Notes: generated by a model from the sequence alone, not told the origin. Positions 8,767-17,727 are shown, numbered from the stretch's first letter. The stretch: DNA of 64,000 nt from JAJNPS01 sp031378845 (GCA_031378845.1 JANNES010000026.1:1-64000), one strand, 5' to 3'. Made by a program: numbers and translations.

Positions 8767-10245
8767 TTAGATTTTCGATGCGCGGCTACGGAGCAGAAGC
8801 TCGTCCGCCAGTCGGCCAAGTTCGCCTATATGTGACGGGACAAACGATATAGGTGGGCCGCTTTCGCGCGTGCAGAAGAACCCCTTGAAACGGTGGTTTC
8901 CGCTCCTTCCAGTGGCGCGAGAGCCGGTTGCCCTAACTCCTGTTGAATAAAGGGCTGCATCGAGCATCGCTAACGACGATGTCCATTCGACCAGAATGTC
9001 TGGCAGCAGGAATGCCCGCTCGCCAGATCCAAAGCGCGCTGGGAAGTGGATTGCCTCGCAGATCGGTTCGCCTTCGGGCGTAACGAACTCCCGGAAGGCG
9101 GTCGCGATACGATTTGCCTCCGCTTCGCCATCCTCGACCACACCCCGAGCCTCACGTCCTTTGACGTTCAGACGCCAGTAGCCTGAAAGGTCGCCTTCCA
9201 GCGAGAAGGCAGGTGTTTGGGCCCAGTCCACACCACCTCCGATTTCGCGCGCAAACACCAGATCGCGCACGGCGGCAGGCACTAAGGTGGCGATGGAGTG
9301 CTGTATCGCGTCGGGTACCGAGCGCCTGAGCATCCGGACGAGGCCGCCCTTATCCGCACGCGACGCAGAGCGGCCCGTCAGCGCGATCTGAAGCATCTCT
9401 CGCGAGAGATGGCTTTGCGACTGGTTGGGGCCCATGCCGTGAAGAGCGAAAAGCACAATATCGGATTCCGGCGCGATTACATCTGCCAGCGTCCCGACGG
9501 CTTTGTCGATCGCCCGGTACACATTGAGGAGAGCGCCCTCCGGGACTTGGGATCCGTTCACGTCGTGTTCGGGCCAGAGAAGATGTCCGGCTCGATGTGG
9601 CTCGCCGAAAACGACTATGAAAAGCTCGGGCTCAAGATTTTCAATGAGGCGGCGCGAGATCTCGGTCTTGAGCTCGATACCACGGTCGATACGGCGTTGC
9701 GCTTCAAGCAGCTTCTCTCGGGTCTTTTTGACCGGGATCTCGAGCCCCATCGGATGGCGTGGCGCGACGCTGGTTACGACATTCATGATCGTAGGATCCG
9801 AGCACCAGAACTCCTCTACTACATCGTGAGAGCCCCAGTTTGAGATCTCAACAGCCCCCCCGGTTTCACCGCGGTAAGTGAACGGCACATCGAAAGTGGC
9901 GACCTTGATGCCGCGCTTTGCCATACGTCTCCAGAACGGCTCTATTTTCCCGATCCACGAAGGATGGGACCGGCGCATCCGCATCTCGGATGGGCTCCAC
10001 TGCATGTGGTGGAAAAAGCCGTGTACGTCCGGTGTGCATTCACTAGCAAACGTCGGCCAGACCGCGCCAGACAGGGGTTCTACGCGAAGCGGATGTGCAC
10101 CCCGCTGCTCGATGAAACGAGACAAGTTTGGAAGTACGCTGCGATGCTGTCCGATAAAATCGGAAGATACCGCATCGAGGCCGATCATGACAACAGAGGG
10201 ACTAAATCGCCGGTATCTGGAGGATTTGTCCACGGAAACTGCCAT
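8767..10245 (-). CDS. Alkaline phosphatase superfamily protein (type I phosphodiesterase/nucleotide pyrophosphatase-like), paralog A
   Basis: A 492-residue protein with the metal-binding plan of the superfamily: VVMIGLDAVSSD near the N-terminus (first metal Asp), a WPTFASECTPDVHGFF segment where the nucleophilic Ser/Thr is expected, GEPHRAGHLLWPE with metal-binding His, and LFALHGMGPNQSQSH late. The family hydrolyses phosphate or sulfate esters or transfers phospho-groups; the substrate is unknown. It is clearly paralogous to the gene at 12066-13499 (shared HRAGH.LWP, NGYWRL/SGYWRL, GREA.G and SGNHRFKGFF/TGSHRFRGFY). ATG 10245 follows GGAGCT and is preferred to the longer frame from 10308. 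No signal peptide is evident, suggesting cytoplasmic action. It is divergent from the GMC oxidoreductase across about 80 bases. Confidence 0.75.
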   Translation of the reverse strand: MAVSVDKSSRYRRFSPSVVMIGLDAVSSDFIGQHRSVLPNLSRFIEQRGAHPLRVEPLSGAVWPTFASECTPDVHGFFHHMQWSPSEMRMRRSHPSWIGKIEPFWRRMAKRGIKVATFDVPFTYRGETGGAVEISNWGSHDVVEEFWCSDPTIMNVVTSVAPRHPMGLEIPVKKTREKLLEAQRRIDRGIELKTEISRRLIENLEPELFIVVFGEPHRAGHLLWPEHDVNGSQVPEGALLNVYRAIDKAVGTLADVIAPESDIVLFALHGMGPNQSQSHLSREMLQIALTGRSASRADKGGLVRMLRRSVPDAIQHSIATLVPAAVRDLVFAREIGGGVDWAQTPAFSLEGDLSGYWRLNVKGREARGVVEDGEAEANRIATAFREFVTPEGEPICEAIHFPARFGSGERAFLLPDILVEWTSSLAMLDAALYSTGVRATGSRATGRSGNHRFKGFFCTRESGPPISFVPSHIGELGRLADELLLRSRASKI

Positions 10246-10325
10246 TCTGATTGATAGCTCCCATAAGCCCTTGAAAAAAATCCGTGCATCGGGATTGTAT
10301 CGGCCCAAATCATTATCGGACCAGT

Positions 10326-11945
10326 ATGTTTATAGATGTGAATGATGCCCCCGCCAAGATCAAGACATCTGTGGCGGTCATCGGGGCGGGACCGGCGGGC
10401 ATGTCGATGTGCCTGGAACTTGCGCGACTTGGAATCGATACGGCGCTGCTCTGCGGGGGAACTCTTGCAAGAGACCAAGTGTCGAATGATCTTTCGCGGG
10501 CGATATCTGTTCCACCCCACCACGTCGACCCGGTCGCACTCCAGGCCCGACGCTTCGGAGGCCTCTCCTGGTCATGGGGAGGGCGCTGCGTCACGCTCGA
10601 CCCGGCCGACTTCGTGCCTCGGCCCGACCGCGGGCTTCCCGGTTGGCCGATTTCGCGAGAAGAGCTCCTTGCCGAAGCATCCGCAGCGGCTAAGTTTCTT
10701 GGTATTGGTGAACCGGAATTCGACCTTCAGGATGTAACTACCTTTCCCGGGGCCTGCCTTGCACTGGAGCGGTGGTCCAGCGAAACGCAGCTTGCGAGGT
10801 CCCACCACGACCAGTTCGCATCCGCTTCGGGGCCGACTGTGTATCTTGGCGCGACATGTACTGATGCAGCCATCAACGAGAACGGCCGCGTTTCGAGCAT
10901 CAAGGCTCGCACGGTAAATGGCCGGGCCGTGGAAATCGGGGCAGATTATTACGTGCTGGCGGCGGGCGGAATCGAAACGGCGCGTCTGTTGCTTTGGTTC
11001 TTCGAGTCGCACGGCCAGCGGGCGCCTGCGTGGACGGGGCGCGGCTACATGGGGCATCTTAAGGGCCAGATCGCCTTTGTCCGTCCAAACCGGGCGCGCT
11101 TCGAGTTCCTCGACTACCAGCGGACTGCATCGTGCTATGTCCGGCGACGCCTAACGCTGCCGCCCGAGGACCTTGAGAACGGTCTGCCCAACCTGAGTTT
11201 CCACGTCGACAACCGTCCCATGGCGGACCCATCGCATGGATCGCCGGGGCTTTCGCTCACCTATCTTTTTTTGTCGACGCCGGGGATCGGGTCGCGCCTT
11301 GTCAACTCACCTATGCGCAACGTGTTGCTCGATGCGCATGGGGCTGACCCGAGGAAGTCGGCGCACCTCGCAAATATACTCCGCTCTCCAGCATCGGCCT
11401 TGCGTTTCGGTCTCAAGGCGTGGTTAGGGCGCCAGAGTGTTCCTGCAAGACCGGGGTTGGTCGACCTTCCACGCGGCAAGAGCATTGGACTGAGCTTCTA
11501 CGGCGAGGAGCGACCTTCCTTTTCTAACCGAATATCGCTGGGCGCGGAACGCGATGCGAATGGTGTACCACGCATCTCGATACACCGCGACCTCCATGAC
11601 GACGACATCCAAGGAGCCATCCTTGCCAATCGGGTGCTGACCTCCCGAATTGCGTCACTCGATCCGGTGGTTCCGGAAGAATCGGAAAACGAACGGCTGT
11701 TTCACGACATCATCGCGTCAAGCGGCGACGGCTACCACCAGATTGGGCTCGCCCGTATGGGACGCACCGCCGATGAGAGCGTGACTGATCCGGACGCCCT
11801 CGTTCACGGGCTTGAAAACCTATACGTCGCTGGCAGCGCAGCATTCCCCAGAAGTGGCCATGCCAATCCCACCTTCACCATTGTCTGTCAGGCGCTTAGA
11901 TTGGCAAAGCATCTTGCCCACAAGAGACAAACGAGCTTGCTATAG
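10326..11945 (+). CDS. GMC-type FAD-dependent oxidoreductase
   Basis: A 539-residue flavoprotein. VAVIGAGPAGMSMCLELARL is the FAD-binding Rossmann motif near residue 17, GGLSWSWGGRC corresponds to the FAD-proximal motif, and the C-terminal GMC domain has GYHQIGLARMG (catalytic His region) and GSAAFPRSGHANPTFT (second conserved catalytic segment with Asn). Members oxidise alcohols, often sugars or sterol-like polyols. The divergent position between two phosphatase-like paralogs suggests a shared pathway, perhaps oxidation of a sugar or lipid head group; the substrate is unknown. ATG 10326 is chosen because the Rossmann strand then begins at the usual distance. The last codons overlap the first copy of a 27-bp repeat. 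Confidence 0.8.
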   Translation: MFIDVNDAPAKIKTSVAVIGAGPAGMSMCLELARLGIDTALLCGGTLARDQVSNDLSRAISVPPHHVDPVALQARRFGGLSWSWGGRCVTLDPADFVPRPDRGLPGWPISREELLAEASAAAKFLGIGEPEFDLQDVTTFPGACLALERWSSETQLARSHHDQFASASGPTVYLGATCTDAAINENGRVSSIKARTVNGRAVEIGADYYVLAAGGIETARLLLWFFESHGQRAPAWTGRGYMGHLKGQIAFVRPNRARFEFLDYQRTASCYVRRRLTLPPEDLENGLPNLSFHVDNRPMADPSHGSPGLSLTYLFLSTPGIGSRLVNSPMRNVLLDAHGADPRKSAHLANILRSPASALRFGLKAWLGRQSVPARPGLVDLPRGKSIGLSFYGEERPSFSNRISLGAERDANGVPRISIHRDLHDDDIQGAILANRVLTSRIASLDPVVPEESENERLFHDIIASSGDGYHQIGLARMGRTADESVTDPDALVHGLENLYVAGSAAFPRSGHANPTFTIVCQALRLAKHLAHKRQTSLL

Positions 11946-11987
11946 TGCCGGTGTAAGTCAGGGTTGCTATAGTGCCAGTGTGAGTCA
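11937..11987. repeat. Two tandem copies of a 27-bp-period repeat
   Basis: TTGCTATAGTGCC begins at 11937 and again at 11964, with matching context GTGTRAGTCA after each. The first copy contains the stop codon of the GMC oxidoreductase (CTA TAG). The two copies differ at about two positions. No role is evident; duplication by slippage or a repeated protein-binding site are both possible. Confidence 0.6.
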
Positions 11988-12065
11988 CGGCATGCCTGAT
12001 AGGTACCATCGTAGACGTAATGGAAGGACTCCATGGGGCTTTGATGAGGTGACCGCCCCCCATAG

Positions 12066-13499
12066 CTATCTCTGCGAGTTGGCGAGAGCTTCAAGGTAAC
12101 CTGCCAAGTCTGCCACATGCCTAGGTTGCGGGAGCAGAGAGGAAACTTCACCGATATGAGAGTAAAATCCGCGAAAGCGATGACTGCCGGTACGCCCGCG
12201 GTCGGGCTCGGCGCGGATCACCCCATGCTTTGGATGTCGCGCCTCCGCGACCTGGCCGATATCTGGATTCCAGGACGCCATGATGTCGGGCAGAAAGTGG
12301 GAGCGAGCACCCAGGCTCTGGCTCGGGAACGTCACATCATGCACAAGCGGTTCACCATCCAGCGTTCGATAGCCGCGGATAAACTCAGCAAAATCGTCAC
12401 ACAAGCGGCGCGCTTCTGAAACTTCGAGCGTGCCCTCCGCCTCGCGCCCTTTCACGAGCAGGCGCCAGTAACCATTGTTGTCTGATCTCAACGGGAAAGC
12501 AATGGACTTTCCCGGAACAATTCCTTCTGCGTACTCCCGCGCAACGATCTTGTCGCGAAGCCACAGAGGAACACGGTGGCGGATCTCCCATTGCAGTCTC
12601 GCCGGAATCGTCTTCCGTAGCCAAGCGATTGCCCTCGGCTTCGCTGCATGCTCCGCCGAAACGTATCCCATTACTTGAAGGGCCTTTTCGAGCAATGGGC
12701 GACAAAAGTGGCTCTGTGAAGACTGGGGGCCCATGCCGTTCGCCGCGAAGACTACGACATGCGCGTCGTCTGGAACGCTGTCCAGAAAGCTCCCCAAGGC
12801 CACATCAACAGCCTTGAAGACATCCATCATCGCGTCCTGTGGCGTTTCTCCCTGCGCGGGCCAGAGCACATGACCAGCTCGATGGGTTTCGCCAAACGTC
12901 GCATAGAGAAAGTCCCAGTCGTGTCGAGCAATCAGGTCACACAGAAGCCGCCCTCGTGCGGCCGCAGAGGCGATCATGCGGTCCCGCTCGACCGCCCGCG
13001 CCTTTGGCCCCCTCGTGAGCTGCGTTTCATTGCCGATCGGGTTGATCCCGTAGTCAGACGCGATACGCCGCTGCTCGGACGGATCGTTACACTGGAAGGG
13101 TTCAATTGACGAATGGGAGCTCCATCCGAGGACCTCGATATGCCCGTCAACGGCGCCGGCAAAGGTGAGATAGGGGTCAAGCACGATGCCCTTCATGCGG
13201 CTGAACGGCGGTTTTCGCCAGAAAGGCGTCAAATCACCGATCCAGTCAGCGTTCAGCGATTCAAGCCGCATCGCAGCCGGGTTCCACTGAAGCGCGAAGT
13301 AGACGCCATGTTCAGACGGTTCTTTACCAGTATTGAACGTCGTACCGGGGTCGCCAGCGTGAAGGTTTTGCTCAAGCGGATTAAACCCCCCTTTCGCAAA
13401 TACTCGGCTAAGGTTCGGCAAATGGCCAATATTGCTCTCGATGAACGCGGAATCCGCAGAATCCAACTGGATCACGACAAGCTTGCGCGGTGTGGACAT
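12066..13499 (-). CDS. Alkaline phosphatase superfamily protein (type I phosphodiesterase-like), paralog B
   Basis: A 477-residue paralog of the protein at 8767-10245. VVIQLDSADSAF holds the first metal Asp; TTFNTGKEPSEHGVYF is the nucleophile region; ATFGETHRAGHVLWPAQ and FAANGMGPQSSQSHF give the later metal ligands; NGYWRLLVKGREAEGTLE and TGSHRFRGFYSH are shared with paralog A. The start is supported by GGAAAGGG upstream. It lies 3' of the flippase-like gene on the same strand with a gap of about 116 bases, so the two may be cotranscribed. No signal peptide is seen. The substrate is unknown. Confidence 0.75.
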   Translation of the reverse strand: MSTPRKLVVIQLDSADSAFIESNIGHLPNLSRVFAKGGFNPLEQNLHAGDPGTTFNTGKEPSEHGVYFALQWNPAAMRLESLNADWIGDLTPFWRKPPFSRMKGIVLDPYLTFAGAVDGHIEVLGWSSHSSIEPFQCNDPSEQRRIASDYGINPIGNETQLTRGPKARAVERDRMIASAAARGRLLCDLIARHDWDFLYATFGETHRAGHVLWPAQGETPQDAMMDVFKAVDVALGSFLDSVPDDAHVVVFAANGMGPQSSQSHFCRPLLEKALQVMGYVSAEHAAKPRAIAWLRKTIPARLQWEIRHRVPLWLRDKIVAREYAEGIVPGKSIAFPLRSDNNGYWRLLVKGREAEGTLEVSEARRLCDDFAEFIRGYRTLDGEPLVHDVTFPSQSLGARSHFLPDIMASWNPDIGQVAEARHPKHGVIRAEPDRGRTGSHRFRGFYSHIGEVSSLLPQPRHVADLAGYLEALANSQR

Positions 13500-13615
13500 A
13501 AAACACCCTTTCCAAACAATTCAGTTATAGAGCAAGACCGAAATGTCCACAGCAAAAATCTGATGAACCGAACGCCGTCCGGAATCAAAGCGGAATAATT
13601 GCTGGTCTGATCCGT

Positions 13616-14641
13616 CTATGGGGTATGATCGTCTTTACTGCGCGACTTTTCCCTGTCGGAGCGGGACAGGAACCTGCGCGTCTGACCGGGCTTGAACAGC
13701 CAGAACGCGCCGCCAGCGAGCCCTAACAGTAAACCCACAAGGCCGAACGACACGGACACCGCAAGGGCCTTTGCAGCCGGAACTCCAGCCAGGCCGAGGC
13801 TATACACAAGGGATAGTTCGCGAACGCCCCAACTTCCGAACGAAATCGGGACCATTGCGATCAACAGCGCGACAGGGACGAAAGCGAAGAAGACGTCGAT
13901 CCCCTGCTCAAGTCCATACGCGCGGCCAAGCGTGGCGAAAGATACGACACGCAAAAGATGCTGAAGGATCGCCGAGATCCAGATTTGACCGCGCGCGCGT
14001 GATTTGAAAAGAGCCTCGTTGACACCGAATGCGAGAGTGAACGCTTGCCTCACGAAGGGACGAGACGTCATCCCGGTGATCCGCTGACCGAACAGCGCCA
14101 TGGCGTAAATCGCTGCCACCGCGGCAACCGGTACCATACTCACGAGTGCGACGATTGTGGTCTCTGGGCCTCCCCCAGTGATCTTGAAAACGACCGGCAA
14201 CCCTGCGATCAGCACTGGCACGAGTGCAACAAGTGACACTAACCGGGACACGAGGACTGTGCTTACTGCCGATCCAGCACCAAAGCCAATGCTGTGCATA
14301 GCGGCCGCCCTGTAGACGTCATTCCCGACCATCGCGGGAGTAAAAAGCGAAAAGAACCGTCCAACGAAAGCTATGCGAACGGACGTCCCAGAGCCAATCA
14401 CGTGTCCGAACGCATGAGCGACCGCGCGGAACTGAAATGCCTCGAGCAAGATGATTGTGACGCCAACAAGACCTGCTGCACCAATCCAACCCCAGCGGAC
14501 CCCAGATGTCACCTCTTTTACGGCGCTAGATTCTACGGCGCTGAAAGCAACACCGATAAGTACTAAGGTGATTGTGGCCTTCAGAGCGAGTTTCAGACGT
14601 TGCTTGCGTGTGGTCGCCTTCTCCGCCTGGCTGAGCTGCAT
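13616..14641 (-). CDS. Flippase-like integral membrane protein (lysylphosphatidylglycerol synthase TM region/UPF0104 family)
   Basis: A 341-residue protein with about eight hydrophobic segments. FFSLFTPAMVGNDVYRA corresponds to the family motif FFN.FLPG.VGGDV.R., and VPISFGSWGVRE to the second motif P.S.GG.GVRE, both diagnostic of the UPF0104/AglD/MprF transmembrane family. Members move or modify lipid-linked head groups across the inner membrane. The basic C-terminus fits a cytoplasmic tail. With the phosphatase-like and oxidoreductase genes beside it, translocation of a lipid-linked glycan is a reasonable guess. Confidence 0.8.
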   Translation of the reverse strand: MQLSQAEKATTRKQRLKLALKATITLVLIGVAFSAVESSAVKEVTSGVRWGWIGAAGLVGVTIILLEAFQFRAVAHAFGHVIGSGTSVRIAFVGRFFSLFTPAMVGNDVYRAAAMHSIGFGAGSAVSTVLVSRLVSLVALVPVLIAGLPVVFKITGGGPETTIVALVSMVPVAAVAAIYAMALFGQRITGMTSRPFVRQAFTLAFGVNEALFKSRARGQIWISAILQHLLRVVSFATLGRAYGLEQGIDVFFAFVPVALLIAMVPISFGSWGVRELSLVYSLGLAGVPAAKALAVSVSFGLVGLLLGLAGGAFWLFKPGQTRRFLSRSDREKSRSKDDHTP

Positions 14642-14844
14642 GGAAAGGAAGCCTTCAGGTTGTACGTCGCCGTCAACGAAGCCGACATCCCCCTATTGGT
14701 GCGCCGTTCTCCTGATAGCTGACCTGATCTCGCTTGTTTATCAAGTATTTTTTGGCGGTGGACGCTGCGCAGCACTAACAGGAATGCCCATAGCCGTACA
14801 AAAACTGCCTCCCATCGACGTCTGACAGCACCCAATCGTATTCT

Positions 14845-15003
14845 GGCCAGTGGATCGTCAGCGAGCCCCGGCGCTTGAGCGCCTTGTTGTAGGCGGGCCA
14901 GTTCAGGGTCTTGTAGGGCGATGTGTTCGGTCTGCTCCTCCACCCAAGCTATCCCCTTGGATTCACGAGATGAATCCCCTCAGTTGATTTGTGCAACAGC
15001 GCC
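14845..15003 (-). mobile_element. IS5-family 5'-end remnant
   Basis: The minus strand gives an IS5-type terminus (GCTGTTGCACAAATC near 15000), a short leader, and then the transposase N-terminus in the frame reading PYKTLNWPAYNKALKRRGSL. Homology stops near 14850 and the remaining transposase is absent. The end resembles the right terminus of the IS5 copy at 25.08 kb (CTGTTGCACAAATG), so the two belong to the same or a close IS. Confidence 0.7.
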
Positions 15004-15239
15004 CAACCCGACCGCAGAGCGATTTGGACCGACGAAAATAGAATGCCGGCGCGCGTGCCGCTCTGCCGCAGGAAGGTGACGACCACGGCGACGATCCTGC
15101 CGACGTCGTCATCTTGAAAAAATGCGGATACGCCAGAATAGCTCTGGTCGGACGTCGGCCAAGTGGCGTTTGACCGGTCGAGACGTAGCGCAGGTTCAAG
15201 GCAGGCGCACGTGTCTGCGACCGCCTTGCGCAGCGCGGT
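15004..15239. other. Unassigned sequence 3' of the LuxR-type gene
   Basis: About 236 bases between the IS5 remnant and the regulator's stop codon. Overlapping frames on both strands lack motifs or start sites. It may be degraded coding sequence, but nothing could be identified. The stretch 14642-14844 between the IS5 remnant and the flippase-like gene is also empty. Confidence 0.4.
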
Positions 15240-16079
15240 TTACGCCTGCAGCGATGATCTCGCGGCTTGTGGTTCCAGCAGCATTCGCACCAGCCCGACC
15301 TGACCGGCGACGCCGGACTTTGCAAAGATGCTGCGCAGATGCGAGCGGAGCGTCGAATCCGCAATGTGGAGGGTTTTGCTAACCTCGGCCAGATCAATGC
15401 CGCGCTGAATCATGCTGCAGATGCGCAGTTCTGCGGCAGTAAGACCGAGGGGGTTGCTTTGTGATAGCGCATGGGCGGTCGGACGCCCCGACGAAAGATG
15501 CCCGTTGATCGCGGGGGCGGCACGCAGGATGCGCGCAATCCGCCCTTCAGGCCGCCGACCCCAGGCCTCCGCCGTGGCGGCGGCAAGCGTCTCCATCCCC
15601 AGGCGCCGCGGTCGCTCAAGTGGCGCCGACACGTAAAATTCCAGCACGTCGATCTGCTCGCCCGCCCATGACAGCGGGATCAGCATCGCATCGCGCAAAC
15701 TGCGACACTCCATCCAGGCCAGGACGCGCGGCTCCAATCGGCTGGCTGCATCGCGGTCAAGCTCTTGCATTGACCAGAGTGTTCCAGGTTTCGCGCGGCT
15801 GAGCGTTTGTCCCGCAAGTGCCATTCCGTGGCCCTGCGTCAGTGGCCGCGCACCTTGCGATGCGCACCGGTCGACCGTCGCGATAGCGTGTTGCGCCCCC
15901 GTAACCGTGCTCAGACGGTGCAGACGCACCACTTCGGCCCGTGCCAGATCGGAAAAATCGATCAATGTCTCTCGCAACGATCCGTCGCCGTGCAGGCATT
16001 CGGTCCAGCGAATGATGAAATGCATGATCGCGGGGACCATCAGACCGGGAAGGGACGCGGGGGACCTGTCAGCGTTCAT
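15240..16079 (-). CDS. LuxR-family transcriptional regulator
   Basis: A 279-residue protein whose last 60 residues form a GerE/LuxR helix-turn-helix: LTAAELRICSMIQRGIDLAE, then VSKTLHIADSTLRSHLRSIF, ending in LVRMLL. The N-terminal 200 residues have no recognised autoinducer or receiver motif (no phospho-acceptor Asp/Lys set), so the input is unknown. It is divergent from the Tad pilus operon across a 470-base region with repeated motifs, and is a natural candidate to regulate it; that is inference from position. Confidence 0.8.
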   Translation of the reverse strand: MNADRSPASLPGLMVPAIMHFIIRWTECLHGDGSLRETLIDFSDLARAEVVRLHRLSTVTGAQHAIATVDRCASQGARPLTQGHGMALAGQTLSRAKPGTLWSMQELDRDAASRLEPRVLAWMECRSLRDAMLIPLSWAGEQIDVLEFYVSAPLERPRRLGMETLAAATAEAWGRRPEGRIARILRAAPAINGHLSSGRPTAHALSQSNPLGLTAAELRICSMIQRGIDLAEVSKTLHIADSTLRSHLRSIFAKSGVAGQVGLVRMLLEPQAARSSLQA

Positions 16080-16397
16080 TCTGAGACATCACCACTTAGA
16101 GAGCCAGTCGTCAGCGAAAACCTGCCGCTCGGAAAATGCCCCCTTCTACTTTTGATAAGATTGTGGGCTGCGACTTGCGTCAATGAATTAGGCCGTTTGG
16201 CTGGAAAAACCGGAAAATTGGGCAGTTTCGCCCGGCTTTCGAGCGAATTTCGACACAATTCGCGCAAGATCGCCGGCTGAGTGGACCGAATCACTCACCC
16301 GAAAAAGGTCCGGCGCCGGGATCCGCGCGGGCGTTTCGCCGCCAAGAAACTGGCAATTCTGCCATCTTGGATTGCGCGCGCCGCGCCCAGAACAATC

Positions 16398-16464
16398 TTT
16401 AGGCAACAAACTTCCGCGATCCAGACGATGCCGGGCCGGTAACGGAATGGTAACGTTTTAGGCA
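16398..16464 (+). promoter_or_regulatory. Repeated motifs upstream of flp
   Basis: The 468-base gap between the LuxR-type gene and flp contains TTTAGGCA twice (16398-16405 and 16457-16464) and GGTAACG twice with an 11-base period (16438-16444 and 16449-16455), that is, on one face of the helix. Paired sites at helical spacing suggest binding of a dimeric regulator. The rest of the gap (16080-16397) shows no gene. Confidence 0.35.
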
Positions 16465-16547
16465 TTCGGGGCGCCCTGCTCATCCCCCGGATGCCTCCGA
16501 CGCCTCTGTCCGAGGGTCATCAAAAACCTCTGTAGTTGGATCAAAAC

Positions 16548-16733
16548 ATGAAAAATCTTATCCAGACTTTCCTCCGCGACGAAGACGGCGCTGCGCTGGT
16601 CGAATACGGACTGGCTCTGCTTGTGGTCATCCTTGTCGGCACCGGTGCACTGATCACCTTGGCCGGCGACACCTCGACACTGTTCACAGGCGCTGCAGTT
16701 GCGACCACTGCAGCAGCCGGCCAAGTCCCCTGA
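16548..16733 (+). CDS. flp: Flp/Fap-type pilin
   Basis: A 61-residue type IVb prepilin. A short positively charged leader (MKNLIQTFLRDEDG) is followed by the processing site before AALVEYGLALLVVILVG, the hydrophobic spine with the family Glu and Tyr of VEYGL. It is the major subunit of the Tad pilus, exported and polymerised by the products downstream. ATG 16548 is preferred to an upstream codon because the leader then has normal length. A strong hairpin after the stop probably limits read-through into cpaB. Confidence 0.9.
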   Translation: MKNLIQTFLRDEDGAALVEYGLALLVVILVGTGALITLAGDTSTLFTGAAVATTAAAGQVP

Positions 16734-16748
16734 TCTTGCACACCCTTT

Positions 16749-16776
16749 GGCCGCCTTGCGGAAACGCCGGGCGGCC
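16749..16776 (+). terminator. Stem-loop after flp (attenuator-like)
   Basis: GGCCGCC at 16749-16755 pairs with GGCGGCC at 16770-16776. No T-run follows, so it is more likely a partial terminator or an RNA-stabilising 3' stem that raises pilin message over the assembly genes. Confidence 0.5.
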
Positions 16777-16814
16777 GCATCCCCCTTGCCTTCCCCCTAT
16801 TCCGGAGTCTGATC

Positions 16815-17651
16815 ATGCGCGCATCCTCCATCGTCCTGGCACTTTTCGGCCTTGCCGTCGCTGGCGGCTCCGCGCAGCTGGCGCGTGAGTTGATGACGGC
16901 ACCACAGGCCGATGCGGCCAGCGGGTCGTCGCTTGTCACGATCATGACCGCCGCCTCGGAGATCAAGCGGGGCGACCTTATCCAGCCCTACATGCTGAAA
17001 GCTCAAAGCTGGCCCGCCGCTGCCGTGCCCGCAGGGTCGTTCAGCGATACGACCACGCTCTTGCCCGCCGAGGGCGGCGAGCCGCGCCGCGCGCTTCGTT
17101 CGCTTGTCGCGGGCGAGGTGATCCTGGAAGGCAAGATCTCCGGTTTTGGCGAAAAGGTGACGATCGCCCAGTCGCTGTCACCCAATTCCCGCGCCATGGC
17201 GATCAAGGTCGATGCGGTAACGGCCGTCGGCGGATTCATCACCCCCGGTGACTATGTCGATGTTCTTTTGACGCGTGGCGATTCTGAAACGTTGATGACC
17301 GACACGATCTTGCGCAACATTCGCGTGGTGGCCGTGGATCAGTCCGACGATGAGTTGATCGACAAGCCCGATATCGCCGCAACCGTGACGGTCGAGGTCA
17401 CCGCCGAACAAGGCCAGGTCATCGCCCTGGCGCAGAATGCCGGCACGCTGAGCCTGGCTTTGCGCACGCCCGACAGCAAGGATGCGCAGCCGATCGAGCG
17501 CCTCAGGATCAGTGATCTGGTGCCGGAACCCGTTGTCGCGCCAGTGGTCGCGGTGGTTGAGGCCGCCGCCGTGCCGGTCGTCGAGCCACCCCGCCGCACC
17601 ATCCTTGTGCGGCGCGGCACTGAGATCACAGAAGTTATGCTCAAGAACTGA
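16815..17651 (+). CDS. cpaB: Flp pilus assembly protein CpaB/RcpC
   Basis: A 278-residue periplasmic protein with an N-terminal signal anchor (SIVLALFGLAVAGGSAQLA). An SAF domain starts at EIKRGDLIQPYMLKAQ and the RcpC/CpaB domain follows (NSRAMAIKVDAVTAVGGFI, TPGDYVDVLLT, ILRNIRVVAVDQ, VTVEVTAEQGQVIALAQNAG). It is thought to bind peptidoglycan and help seat the Tad secretin. The C-terminal 60 residues are Val/Pro/Ala-rich. The usual next gene, the secretin cpaC/rcpA, is missing here. Confidence 0.9.
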   Translation: MRASSIVLALFGLAVAGGSAQLARELMTAPQADAASGSSLVTIMTAASEIKRGDLIQPYMLKAQSWPAAAVPAGSFSDTTTLLPAEGGEPRRALRSLVAGEVILEGKISGFGEKVTIAQSLSPNSRAMAIKVDAVTAVGGFITPGDYVDVLLTRGDSETLMTDTILRNIRVVAVDQSDDELIDKPDIAATVTVEVTAEQGQVIALAQNAGTLSLALRTPDSKDAQPIERLRISDLVPEPVVAPVVAVVEAAAVPVVEPPRRTILVRRGTEITEVMLKN

Positions 17652-17727
17652 CCCGACCGGGTCGGTTCGCTTTCCGCTTGTTTGCTGTCGCCGTTTCGTC
17701 ATCCCGTGATCAAGGCAGTGTCATCCC

